Source: Verrucomicrobiota bacterium (GTDB taxonomy: Bacteria; Verrucomicrobiota; Verrucomicrobiia; Limisphaerales; J093). Taken from it: 64,000 nucleotides of DNA. The notes beneath the pieces were generated by a model. That model saw nothing but the letters and a program-made list of their open reading frames with translations, was not told the origin of the DNA and did no database searches. The number at the start of each line of letters is the position of its first letter. The stretch's first letter is position 1. The position numbers and the translations under genes are program-made. Below, in pieces: positions 1 through 6,682 of the stretch. The stretch is from assembly GCA_016871715.1 (NCBI GenBank), contig VHCO01000006.1, positions 1 to 64,000 on the forward strand, read 5' to 3'.

Positions 1-96
1 AAGCGAAAGCCCCGCGCAGCGGTCGCGATTTTTTTGTTTTTGAACATGACCCTTGGCAGTAGAACGCCCATGGGAGTGGCAACAGGAGCGCCAGAA

Positions 97-279
97 GGAG
101 CGCGGACATTCTTGTCCGCACGGCCGGCGGCGCACTACCCCGGGAACGACCCGGGCGAACCGACACTCGTGTCTGTTCGGGACGCCCACAGCGTGGGGCC
201 TCGGCCAAGAAGGGTCCACTGCCGCGCGGTTGGGCAAGAAGGTGCTTGCGCACAAAGCGGCCAGGAATGTCCGCGCTCC
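97..279. repeat. MITE-like element with 23-bp terminal inverted repeats
   Basis: Positions 97-119 and the reverse complement of 257-279 agree at 21 of 23 bases; the outer 15 are identical and begin GGAGCGCGGACATTC. The interior has no convincing coding frame and holds a CCACAG...GTGGG type motif also seen in the decayed region near 14.9 kb. I infer a small non-autonomous mobile or repeat element. The rest of positions 1-377 shows no gene, and in particular no recognisable end of a DGR target gene. Confidence 0.55.
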
Positions 280-377
280 CGAGTCCGCAGGGGGATCCGG
301 CCTTTGGACCTTGGGAAGACCCGAGTGGGAGGTGGGATCGGGATCCCAGACGAGCCGCTCCAGCGGGTGAATCGGCC

Positions 378-836
378 ATGCAACTGAAGACCTTCGTGCT
401 CCCGATCAAGAACCTGGCCGCCGCCGAGGCGGAGATGAACGGCTTTCTGCGCACGCACCGGGTGCTGGCGGTGAAGAAGGAATTCGTGCCGGACGGCGAG
501 AACGCCTTTTGGACGTTTTGCGTCGAATACCTCGACAGCCCGGCAGGCGCGCCTCCAGTGGGCGGCAAACCGCCCAAGGTGGACTATCGTGAGGTGCTCA
601 AGCCGGAGGAGTTCGAGGTGTTCAGCCGTTTGCGCGACTGGCGCAAGGGCGTGGCGGAACAGGAAGGGGTGCCGGTGTACGCGGTGCTGACCAACGAACA
701 GTTGGCCCAGATGGTGCAAAAGCGCGTCACCACCAAAGCCGGCTTGAAAGAGATCGAAGGCGTGGGCGAGGCGCGAATCGCCAAATACGGCGACGGCCTG
801 TTGGAGCGGATGGTGTTCAACCCCGTGCCGGGATGA
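378..836 (+). CDS. HRDC-domain protein, probable DGR accessory protein
   Basis: A 152-residue protein. The N-terminal ~60 residues form a small module beginning MQLKTFVLPIKN. The C-terminal ~75 residues have the HRDC pattern: a basic helix pair (RLRDWRKGVAEQEGVPVYAVLTNEQL), then a helix and the typical end GLKEIEGVGEARIAKYGDGLLE. HRDC domains bind nucleic acid, and HRDC proteins are a known accessory class next to DGR reverse transcriptases, where they replace or accompany Avd. The gene lies 125 bp upstream of the reverse transcriptase on the same strand. I chose the ATG at 378 because homology-like sequence begins there; the open frame extends upstream without a plausible N terminus. The domain call is firm; the DGR role follows from position. 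Confidence 0.82.
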   Translation: MQLKTFVLPIKNLAAAEAEMNGFLRTHRVLAVKKEFVPDGENAFWTFCVEYLDSPAGAPPVGGKPPKVDYREVLKPEEFEVFSRLRDWRKGVAEQEGVPVYAVLTNEQLAQMVQKRVTTKAGLKEIEGVGEARIAKYGDGLLERMVFNPVPG

Positions 837-859
837 GCCTTGCCGCGGAGAGAATGAAC

Positions 860-886
860 CACAAAGAACACAAAGAGCACAAAGAC
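860..886 (+). repeat. Three tandem copies of a 9-mer CACAAAGAN
   Basis: Three consecutive copies of CACAAAGA followed by A, G or C lie in the spacer between the HRDC gene and the reverse transcriptase. They are strikingly A-rich against the GC-rich surroundings. Function unknown; possibly a leader or unstructured RNA segment. Confidence 0.6.
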
Positions 887-961
887 CAGCCAGGGAGGCT
901 GGACCTGAGCTTCTCTTTGCGAGGGTTCCCAAGTCCTTGTGGGTGAACCGCGGTTTGTGGC

Positions 962-2299
962 GTGAAACGCAAGGGTCAATTGATGCAAGCGATTGTCAGC
1001 CCGGACAATCTGCGGCTGGCGTTTTGGAAGGCGGCCAAGGGCAAGGGCGGCAAGGCCGACTGTCGGGTTTTCCGCGAAAACCTGGAAGCCAACCTCGAGG
1101 ATCTGCGGGCTGATTTGCTGTCCGGTGAGGTCACGGTGGGCGACTACCACTATTTCAAGATCCACGATCCGAAGGAACGAACGATCTGCGCCGCGAGTTT
1201 CCGGGAGCGGGTGCTGCATCACGCGCTGATGAACGTGTGCGAACCGGTGCTCGAACGGGCGGCCGTTTTCGACAGTTACGCCTGCCGCAAGGGCAAGGGC
1301 CGGGAGGCGGCGATCCAGCGGGCGTGGGGATTTGCCCGCAGCCACGCCTGGTGCCTCAAGATGGATGTGCGGAAGTACTTCGACTCGATCGACCATTCGA
1401 TTCTGCTCGGTCTGCTGATGCGCAAGTTCAAGGACCCGGACGTGCTTGAGTTGTTCCACCGCATCCTCGTCAGCTATGAAGCCGCGCCGGGACGCGGTTT
1501 GCCGATCGGCAACCTCACTTCTCAGCATTTCGCCAACTTCTATCTGGCCGGCCTCGACCGGTTCGTGAAGGAAGAACTGCGCTGCCTCGCGTATGTGCGG
1601 TACATGGACGATTCGGTCGCCTGGGGCGATGGACCCGGGGAACTCAAGGTGCTTGCGAGCAGGGTCCAGGGGTTCCTGGCGGACGAACGGAAGCTGGAAC
1701 TCAAGGCCGGCATGGCGATCAACCGCACAGCGCACGGCATGGACTTCCTCGGATACCGCATATTCCCCAGTACGGTCCGCCTGGCGCGGCGTAGCAAGGT
1801 CCGCTTTGCGCGCAAGTTCCGCCGGTACGAGCAGGCGTATCTGCGGGGTCAATGGACCGAGCTGCACCTGCAGCAGCGGATGCAGGCATTGCTGGCCTTC
1901 ATTATGCCCGCCGACTCGTGGGCTTACCGGCGGCGGGTGCTGGAACGATTTGCCTGCCTGCCGCGTGACGAAGATGCGCGCCTAGGCGTGCCGTGCGCGC
2001 GGCGCAGGCAGGGGGTGGTGGCCCAGGGGCTCGAACCGGGTGATCCGGGGCGGCAGTTGGAACAACAACGCCAGGAACTGCCGGGTCACGAACCGCAACA
2101 ACGACTGGCCGGACAACAGGAACAACAACAACGGGTTCCGGTCCGTCCTCCCCCCAGCTCAATCCCGCGAGGCGGGACTGACCCGGCTGCCATCCTGTCC
2201 GGCGGAGGTTCTCCGCCGCCGGCAAACACGGCAAGCCCGCCCGGTGCCAGTAGTCCCGCCAGCGGCGGGATCGAAAACTCCGGGCGGGCCGTTGCCTAG
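962..2299 (+). CDS. Diversity-generating retroelement reverse transcriptase
   Basis: Copies the template-repeat RNA into mutagenised cDNA (A-to-N) used to rewrite a variable repeat in a target gene. The N terminus, MKRKGQLMQAI then a K-rich KAAKGKGGK, is typical of DGR enzymes and supports the GTG at 962 over the ATG at 983. Visible blocks are the catalytic KMDVRKYFDSIDH (Asp135), the motif-4 signature IGNLTSQ (182-188; DGR enzymes have xGxxxSQ where other retroelements have QG), YMDD (214-217), and FLGY (~262-265). The recognisable domain ends near residue 330-345. From about residue 360 the frame runs through the template repeat in a different register from the Asn-rich frame and stops only at 2299, so the last ~85 residues are low-complexity read-through or a true overlapping C terminus. 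Closest alternative, a group II intron protein, is excluded by motif 4 and the missing maturase domain. Confidence 0.93.
   Translation: MKRKGQLMQAIVSPDNLRLAFWKAAKGKGGKADCRVFRENLEANLEDLRADLLSGEVTVGDYHYFKIHDPKERTICAASFRERVLHHALMNVCEPVLERAAVFDSYACRKGKGREAAIQRAWGFARSHAWCLKMDVRKYFDSIDHSILLGLLMRKFKDPDVLELFHRILVSYEAAPGRGLPIGNLTSQHFANFYLAGLDRFVKEELRCLAYVRYMDDSVAWGDGPGELKVLASRVQGFLADERKLELKAGMAINRTAHGMDFLGYRIFPSTVRLARRSKVRFARKFRRYEQAYLRGQWTELHLQQRMQALLAFIMPADSWAYRRRVLERFACLPRDEDARLGVPCARRRQGVVAQGLEPGDPGRQLEQQRQELPGHEPQQRLAGQQEQQQRVPVRPPPSSIPRGGTDPAAILSGGGSPPPANTASPPGASSPASGGIENSGRAVA
2041..2160 (+). other. DGR template repeat (TR), adenine-rich
   Basis: Read from 2040 in the second frame this encodes IRGGSWNNNARNC, then RVTNRNNDWPDN, then RNNNNGFRSVLPP. 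Twelve codons are AAC, the hallmark of a DGR template, where A-directed mutagenesis of AAC can give many residues without stop codons. The peptide matches the C terminus of formylglycine-generating-enzyme-like (C-type lectin fold) DGR targets as I know the family. It begins about 80 bp after the recognisable end of the reverse-transcriptase domain, the expected position. The GC-rich 3' end (GGGTTCCGGTCCGTCC) would be the initiation-of-mutagenic-homing-like part. Exact boundaries cannot be fixed without the matching variable repeat, which is not in the window. Confidence 0.88.
2163..2177 (+). other. Short perfect hairpin just after the template repeat
   Basis: TCCCGC-GAG-GCGGGA forms a 6-bp GC-rich stem with a 3-nt loop within ~20 bp of the TR end. 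DGR loci often carry hairpins beside repeats; a role in cDNA priming or RNA folding is inference only. Confidence 0.5.
2187..2294 (+). repeat. DGR 3'-flank repeat, copy A
   Basis: About 108 bp starting CTGCCATCCTG and ending GGGCCGTTG, roughly 80% identical to 6683-6791. Copy A directly follows the template repeat; copy B lies beyond the toxin-antitoxin remnants. The pair brackets a 4.4 kb segment. After allowing a one-base insertion in copy B, one reading frame is conserved between them (AIL-SG...ANTA-PPGA-SP...GGIE), so an old coding origin is possible. Confidence 0.7.
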
Positions 2300-2440
2300 T
2301 CGGCTCAAGTGAGCAAGACGACCTGGCGCAGCGCCAGACCACGTCCACCCTGAGAGGCGACGCGGGGAATCGCCGAAGTTGGCTCTCGCTGAAGTTGGTT
2401 TGACATCGGCGCCGGGCCGCAGGAAGCTGGCGCCGCCATT

Positions 2441-2638
2441 ATGCCGCAGCGCGCTGCATCGAGGGCGAAGAAGCAACTGGACTACCCCGCCGAGACGCGG
2501 GGGAGCCGTCTGGCGGCCAAGGCCCGCAAGCTGGCCAGCCGGCACACCCCAGCACAACGCCGCGCCCATATGGACGCCGCAATGGCGATGGTCTATGGCG
2601 GCAGCCAGCCCAAAGAAGCAGCTCGCACTGGACGCTAA
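2441..2638 (+). CDS. Probable antitoxin of a PIN-type toxin module, copy 1
   Basis: A 65-residue basic protein (MPQRAASRAKKQ...RGSRLAAKARKLASRHTPAQ...). It precedes and overlaps a PIN-domain toxin frame by 44 nt, the usual antitoxin-toxin order. Two further degraded copies of the same sequence occur at 3822-4019 and 6446-6570; comparison of the three shows this is the only one with both ATG and stop intact. Its partner toxin is truncated, so the antitoxin is probably an orphan. Function is inferred from context and from similarity between copies, not from a named domain. Confidence 0.6.
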   Translation: MPQRAASRAKKQLDYPAETRGSRLAAKARKLASRHTPAQRRAHMDAAMAMVYGGSQPKEAARTGR

Positions 2639-2924
2639 TCTCCTCTTCGACCTGGCGGAGGAGCGAGACTTCGCTCTTGAGTTCCGCGAGGTCTTTCAGG
2701 ACCGAGGCTATCGACTCTTTCTCCCGCCGACCGCGTTGCACGAACTGCACACGATCTGCCTCGAAGCTGTGAATCAGCAGCCGCGTCAGGTCCGCCCGCT
2801 CCACGGGTGGGAGCGAGAGCGCCTCTTCGACCAGAGTGAGATTCGCCAAGGCCATGGCCGGAAACTAGCCGCCGACCGGATGAGGCGCGCACGGTCCTTC
2901 GGTTGTGGCGTGGCCGCATTGTGA
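2595..2924 (+). pseudogene. PIN-domain toxin, copy 1, C-terminally truncated
   Basis: Starts with an ATG inside the antitoxin gene. The N terminus reads MAAASPKKQLALDANLLFDLAE, a PIN-domain start with the first metal-binding Asp in LALDAN, then FREVFQDRGYRLFLPPTALHELH. Near position 2750 homology stops and the frame runs on through the antisense of another antitoxin remnant to a stop at 2924. The missing C-terminal half, with the remaining acidic residues, corresponds to what survives in copy 2. PIN toxins are RNases; this one should be inactive. Confidence 0.72.
2751..2855 (-). pseudogene. Addiction-module antitoxin fragment
   Basis: Reading leftward from the ATG at 2855 gives MALANLTLVEEALSLPPVER followed by ADLTRLLIHSFEADR, the N-terminal pattern of the putative addiction module component family (TIGR02574-like: two helices with an LPxxER turn). 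It breaks into the truncated PIN toxin near 2751. No cognate RelE/ParE-like toxin follows. Confidence 0.6.
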
Positions 2925-2930
2925 ACGGCG

Positions 2931-3217
2931 TCAGATCAACGGCTCGATCTTGCCGACGAGCTGACATCTGGATGACCACACCCAGAAAGCGGCTAAGTTC
3001 AGGCCTGAGCCAGCGCGGGGTCGCCGGCCGGCGTGAGGGCGGCGGCAGGCTGGCCCGTCACCTGCAACCAAAGGGACTCCGGGCCAAAGTCCAGTTGCTC
3101 ATCCCATCGCAGCTCGCCGGAGTCGCCAATGCACGCGCGGCGAAAATAGGCGTAATCCCGCCACGGCGCGTAAACCCCGGTGTGCGGTTTGCGGGCGAAC
3201 CGACGTTGACGCCTCAA
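2931..3217 (-). pseudogene. Degraded DUF4160/DUF2442 gene pair, copy A
   Basis: A damaged copy of the pair at 5704-6240. The DUF2442 part (2999-3217) keeps the C-terminal ~60 residues (RKPHTGVYAPWRDYAYFRRA...) but its first ~30 residues are replaced by unrelated sequence. The DUF4160 part has lost about 200 bp internally: its last codons (from 2931) are joined directly to its first codons near 2960, and its start codon ATG has become AGG (plus strand CAT to CCT). Sequence identity to copy B is very high, so the duplication is recent. Confidence 0.78.
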
Positions 3218-3240
3218 TGCCGCACGCTTAGTTTCCCACT

Positions 3241-3468
3241 ATGAGCACGGTCGCCGAAATCGAAGCGGCGCTCCGCCATTTGAGCGCCGAACAACTCTTG
3301 CGCGTCGAGCAGGCGTTGCACCAGCAGTATCGCCAACGAGGCGGGAGTCTCATCTACGACGATTCCTACGGAGTGGTGACGGACGCCGACTTGATCGCGT
3401 CGGCGGAGGAAGCGTTCTTGGCTTACGACAAAGAGGAGGCTGAAGGTGCCCAGCATCGAGCGCAGTGA
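3241..3468 (+). CDS. Antitoxin of a MazF/PemK-type module, module 1
   Basis: A 75-residue acidic protein (MSTVAEIEAALRHLSAEQLL...). The first ~25 residues form the helix and L-xAEQL turn shared with addiction-module antitoxins; the rest contains the linker-like DDSYGVVTDADLIA. It overlaps the MazF-like toxin by 23 nt in another frame, as is usual for translationally coupled modules. Predicted to bind and neutralise the toxin and to autorepress. Appears intact. Confidence 0.7.
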   Translation: MSTVAEIEAALRHLSAEQLLRVEQALHQQYRQRGGSLIYDDSYGVVTDADLIASAEEAFLAYDKEEAEGAQHRAQ

Positions 3469-4114
3469 AGTCTGGCTGGTGGACTTGGGTTTGGCGGCAA
3501 AAGCGCGCCCAGCCGTGGTCGTCAGCATCCCCTTTCTCGACAACGAACGTGCCGTCTATGCCATCGTGCCGCACACCACAGCGCGACGCGGCGGTCGTTT
3601 TGAAGTGGTCATTCCCGTGCCGTGGCTGGAGCCGGGGGCTTTCGATGTGCAAGGCATCCGCCATCTGCCCCGCCCGGTCTTCCTTCGCCGCTTGGGGGAC
3701 TTGACCCCGGCGCAACCCGAGGCCGAGCCCACCGTGCAAGGCGTCGGGGGCATCGCCGGATCTGGCTCTCGCCGAAGTTGGTTTGACATCGAGGCCGGGG
3801 CTGCCGGAAGTTGTCACTGCTTCGCCGCGGCGCACTGCATCGAGGGCGAACAAGCAACCGGACTACCCCGCCGAGACGCGGGGGAGCCGCCTGGCCGCCA
3901 AGGCCCGCAAGCTGGCCAGCCAGCATACGCCGGCCCAACGCCGCGCTCACCTGGACCCCGCGATGGCGATGATCTACGGCGGCAGCCAGCCCAAGGAAAC
4001 AGCTCGCACTGGACGCTCATCTCCTCTTCGACCTGGATTCGGCGGCGGAGGCGATCAGCGAGGAGTTCGCCCGGCGTCTGGGTGCGGCTCAGCTTATTCC
4101 CGCCGACGAGCTGA
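3446..4114 (+). CDS. MazF/PemK-family endoribonuclease toxin with aberrant C terminus
   Basis: The GTG at 3446 is used because the conserved fold begins at once: SEVWLVDLGLAAKARPAVVV is the PemK/MazF first strands with the RP-AVVV signature, and FLRRLGDLTPAQ is the usual late motif. The conserved domain spans about residues 1-105. After about GVGGIAGSG the frame enters the PIN-module repeat and adds some 115 meaningless residues, so the normal stop was lost when the neighbouring element was joined here. The protein may be unstable or inactive; frame-level damage inside the domain is not visible. Confidence 0.65.
   Translation: MPSIERSEVWLVDLGLAAKARPAVVVSIPFLDNERAVYAIVPHTTARRGGRFEVVIPVPWLEPGAFDVQGIRHLPRPVFLRRLGDLTPAQPEAEPTVQGVGGIAGSGSRRSWFDIEAGAAGSCHCFAAAHCIEGEQATGLPRRDAGEPPGRQGPQAGQPAYAGPTPRSPGPRDGDDLRRQPAQGNSSHWTLISSSTWIRRRRRSARSSPGVWVRLSLFPPTS
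3822..4019 (+). pseudogene. PIN-module antitoxin, copy 2, start and stop lost
   Basis: Same sequence as the antitoxin at 2441-2638 (DYPAETRGSRLAAKARKLAS is identical) but the ATG region has changed and the stop TAA has become TCA at 4017-4019, so the frame runs on to 4532. Upstream DNA shared with copy 1 begins near 3766, so the repeat unit includes leader sequence. Confidence 0.75.
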
Positions 4115-4287
4115 ACGACGGCAGGATCCTCGCCGAGACCTCCTTGGCCGCCATCCCGCTGCTTGTGACCTCGGACAAGCACCTGCTCGACATCGACGAA
4201 GACGCGTTGATCCTCGCATTCAACGACGCCGATCTGACGCCCGTCCGTGCTGCCCACCCCAAGCGCCTCTTGCGGGCCTTGCGCTGA
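3976..4287 (+). pseudogene. PIN-domain toxin, copy 2, internally deleted and without start codon
   Basis: The start ATG of copy 1 is ACG here (3976-3978). The reading frame otherwise stays open to TGA at 4285-4287. It keeps the N-terminal LALDAHLLFDL, then jumps to the C-terminal half: AISEEFARRLGAAQLIPADE, the ETSLAAIPLLVTSDKHLLDI segment with the late acidic residues, and the ending HPKRLLRALR. About the middle third of a PIN domain is missing. Because it lacks a start codon it would be skipped by automatic gene callers. Confidence 0.78.
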
Positions 4288-4763
4288 TCCGGGCGCTACG
4301 CCCGACGTACACACCTTGCTCCCGAAGGCAGGAATTGCTCAACCCCGGCGGCTCCGCCCGCCACCCAAGCGCGCAACAAGCCGACCTGGCACGCCTGCGG
4401 ACCATCGTGGGAATGAGTGCCAATCCCGGACGGGCGCCACACCGGAGAGGCGCTGGCGCCGGCTACGGTCCGACGAACCGTAAATCTCTAGTGCAACAGA
4501 TTGCAGCACCACAACTGCCTTTTGGTGCGTGAAAACGGCAAGTGGTCTGAAACGGCCGAATTGCAGTTTGTGCCTGGATTCATGGGGTCTTTGTGCACAT
4601 TTGTGCCGTGGTCACGAAACATGATCAACGGTTTCTGGAAACGGGCCGCGCCTGGCTATTGGATGTGGAACAGGCCGCCGGCATCGCGAGAGAGGATGAG
4701 CGTGGGCGGGGTGATGACGGAAGCGGTCGTCGTCAGCGTGAAGATCGTGGGGGCCGTAGGCGG

Positions 4764-4960
4764 GCACCAAGTTCAGGCCGTTGCCGGGCGTCACCCCGCC
4801 CAGTTCCATCTGCAACACGCCGGCGGTGGTCTGGGTGTGATTTGTGTTGATGGTGAGCCTGCCGGGCGAACTGCCGGGACTGGCGACGGCCCCGTTGACG
4901 ACCGCGCCGTCGATTGTGCCGCTGCCCGAAAGCGTGCCGCCGGAGAAAGTGAACGGGCTG
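4764..4960 (-). pseudogene. Fragment of an autotransporter-type beta-strand-repeat protein
   Basis: Minus-strand frame reads FTFSGGTLSGSGTIDGAVV, ASPGSSPGRLTIN and TAGVLQMELGG, the pattern of beta-strand repeat passenger proteins common in Verrucomicrobiota (GTLSGSGTI...SPGxSPGxLTI...QTxxGVLxMELGG). Flanking frame has no further similarity, so it is a remnant. Apart from it, 4288-5017 shows nothing I can identify. Confidence 0.6.
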
Positions 4961-5017
4961 ATCCTCGAGCGGATCGTGTCGCACACTCGATCGAAGTGGC
5001 GCGCTCGAACACGCTTC

Positions 5018-5362
5018 TTACCTGGACAAGTCGGCCGCGAAGGCTGCTGCCATTTGCTGCCAAACCTCTGCGACCCTACGGCCATCGTCGAGATGTAAAC
5101 GCCCGACCTTGTGATGGACGAGCCGACGATCAACGGTGGTGAGTTTGGTCAGGCGGACGGTTGAGGCGTACGGCAATCCCGCGTCCGACCACCGGTTAAG
5201 GGCCACGTCGGCGAGTTCGCGCGGGGGGTGCGTCGTGATCCGGGCGACGAGCACATCGGCGTCGCCCGCGACCAGCACTAACCCTGGGCGACGCCTGCCG
5301 GTTTGCAGATTGGAAAACGGGAACTCGACCGCAACCACATCGCCGGGCTCAAATGCCGTCAT
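5018..5362 (-). CDS. MazF/PemK-family endoribonuclease toxin, module 2
   Basis: 114 residues, normal for the family. Starts MTAFEPGDVVAVEFPFSNLQ, has RRRPGLVLV (the signature arginine-proline and strand), VARITTHPP, LPYASTVRL and LTTVDRRLVHHKVGRL near the C terminus. The ATG at 5362 lies 14 nt inside the antitoxin gene, giving translational coupling. Expected activity is sequence-specific mRNA cleavage. It appears intact, unlike the toxins to its left, and only distantly resembles module 1. Confidence 0.8.
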   Translation of the reverse strand: MTAFEPGDVVAVEFPFSNLQTGRRRPGLVLVAGDADVLVARITTHPPRELADVALNRWSDAGLPYASTVRLTKLTTVDRRLVHHKVGRLHLDDGRRVAEVWQQMAAAFAADLSR

Positions 5363-5534
5363 ACACGCGGTCGTCGAGCGAGCCGTCTTGGAAAAAGCTC
5401 TCGAGGCCCAGCCGCTGCCAATCGAGGTCTTCGGGGTCACGCCCGATCAACTGGGGCAGGTCCTTGTAAAGCCGGAGCTGCTCGGGCAGCGGCAAGGTCT
5501 CGATCGCCGCTTCGATTTCCGGCAATGTTTTCAC
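5349..5534 (-). CDS. Antitoxin of MazF/PemK-type module 2
   Basis: 61 residues from the GTG at 5534 (VKTLPEIEAAIETLPLPEQL...LDDRVYDGI). The first 25 residues match the helix-turn style of addiction antitoxins; the acidic C-terminal tail would bind the toxin. An in-frame ATG at 5570 adds 12 residues without similarity. Overlaps its toxin by 14 nt. Likely functional. Confidence 0.7.
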   Translation of the reverse strand: MKTLPEIEAAIETLPLPEQLRLYKDLPQLIGRDPEDLDWQRLGLESFFQDGSLDDRVYDGI

Positions 5535-5703
5535 GCCCGAAAGACTATCGCCCGCCGTACCGATTGGCAAGGGTGGCTCCGAGTGATGCGCATCCGCGTC
5601 CGGCGCGGTCCATCGTTTCCCTCCGCTTCAACTCCTCTGACTCTGACTGGAGATGAGGCGCGCACGGTCCTTCAGTTGCGGCGTGGCTGCATTGTGAACG
5701 GCG

Positions 5704-5963
5704 TCAGATCAACGGCTCGATCTTGCCGACGGGCTGGTCGGTTTGGGCCGCTTCCCAGCACCGCAACAATTCCGCCTGGTGCAGCACGGCCCATTCGGTG
5801 ACCTAGCCCAGAACGCGCGGTGGGAGTCGACCCGGATGATGGCCGGAGCGCGGATGGAAATCTGGGCGGCGAATTCCCCGTAAATGGCGTGGAAATGCGG
5901 CGGCGGATGCTCGTCGCGATACATCTGGATGACCACACCCAGAAAGCGGCTAAGTTCAGGCAT
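5704..5963 (-). pseudogene. DUF4160 gene, copy B, frameshift plus nonsense codon
   Basis: Starts MPELSRFLGVVIQMYRDEH with the DUF4160 pattern PPHFHAIYGEF. Around plus position 5820 the frame slips by one base; in the corrected frame a TAG follows and then the usual family ending VTEWAVLHQAELLRCWEAA and KIEPLI with a stop at 5704-5706. DUF4160 genes often sit next to DUF2442 genes in toxin-antitoxin-like pairs; this copy should be non-functional. Confidence 0.8.
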
Positions 5964-6240
5964 GAGCCAGCGCGGGGTCGCCGGCCGGCGTGAGGGCGGC
6001 GGCAGGCTGGCCCGTCACCTGCAACCAAAGGGACTCCGGGCCAAAGTCCAGTTGCTCATCCCATCGCAGTTCGCCGGAGTCGCCAATGCACGCGCGGCGA
6101 AAATAGGCGTAATCCCGCCACGGCGCGTAAACCCCCGTGTGCGGTTTGCGGGAGAAATTCACCTCCCCCTCAGCCCCGTCGTTGAAGCGCAGCCAGACGC
6201 GATAACCGTCGAGCACCTTCAGAGCGGTGATGTTCTTCAT
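5956..6240 (-). CDS. DUF2442-family protein, copy B
   Basis: 94 residues: MKNITALKVLDGYRVWLRFN, EGEVNFSRKPHTGVYAPWRD, DSGELRWDEQLDFGPESLWL. This is the normal DUF2442 layout of a small beta domain followed by the W-(D/G)-LDF-P-xLW motif. It overlaps the DUF4160 gene by 8 nt on the same strand. The family is considered a probable antitoxin-like partner of DUF4160 but the biochemical role is not established. A degraded duplicate lies at 2999-3217. Confidence 0.8.
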   Translation of the reverse strand: MKNITALKVLDGYRVWLRFNDGAEGEVNFSRKPHTGVYAPWRDYAYFRRACIGDSGELRWDEQLDFGPESLWLQVTGQPAAALTPAGDPALAHA

Positions 6241-6445
6241 AAGCCAAAACCAGCGACACCAGGCAGCACACGAACCGGTCGTCGATCACCTGGAGGGCCG
6301 CTCGGTTCATGGGCAGAAGCGAGTGTTTCCGAGTGGGCGCCGCAAGAGGGACTGGCTGGTACTGAAGGAAGCAACAGCGGTCCGGGGGTCGGTCCTGGAA
6401 TTCAGGGGACATCGGCGCCGGGGCGCGGGCGCTTGCCCCTCTGTT

Positions 6446-6570
6446 ATGCTGCAGCGCGACACATCAAAGGGCACGAAGCCCTTGGACTACCCAAACGAGA
6501 CGCGAGGGAGCCGTCTGGCGGCCAAGGCCCGCAAGCTGGCCAGCCGACACACGCCAGCACAGCGCCGCGG
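6446..6570 (+). pseudogene. PIN-module antitoxin, copy 3, 3' truncated
   Basis: Begins with an ATG as in copy 1 and keeps LDYPNETRGSRLAAKARKLA and SRHTPAQRR, then breaks at about 6570 into a different protein fragment. No toxin remains. Upstream DNA shares the GACATCGGCGCCGGG leader of copy 1. Confidence 0.75.
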
Positions 6571-6672
6571 TCGGGGCAGAACCAGGTGTCGATTTCCTGG
6601 GAGGCGCAGGCCGGCAAGTCGTACCAGCTCAAGACCACGACGAACCTGCTGACGCCCTGGCACGTCCTGGCC
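6571..6672 (+). pseudogene. C-terminal fragment of a secreted verrucomicrobial protein
   Basis: Reads QVSISWEAQAGKSYQLKTTT then NLLTPWHVL, the common C-terminal module of large secreted proteins in this phylum (SW-A-GKSYQL-T-NL--PW). It is sandwiched without spacers between the PIN-antitoxin fragment and the DGR-flank repeat copy B. Otherwise 6241-6878 contains only these mosaics and a terminator. Confidence 0.55.
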
Positions 6673-6682
6673 ACAGACCGGT

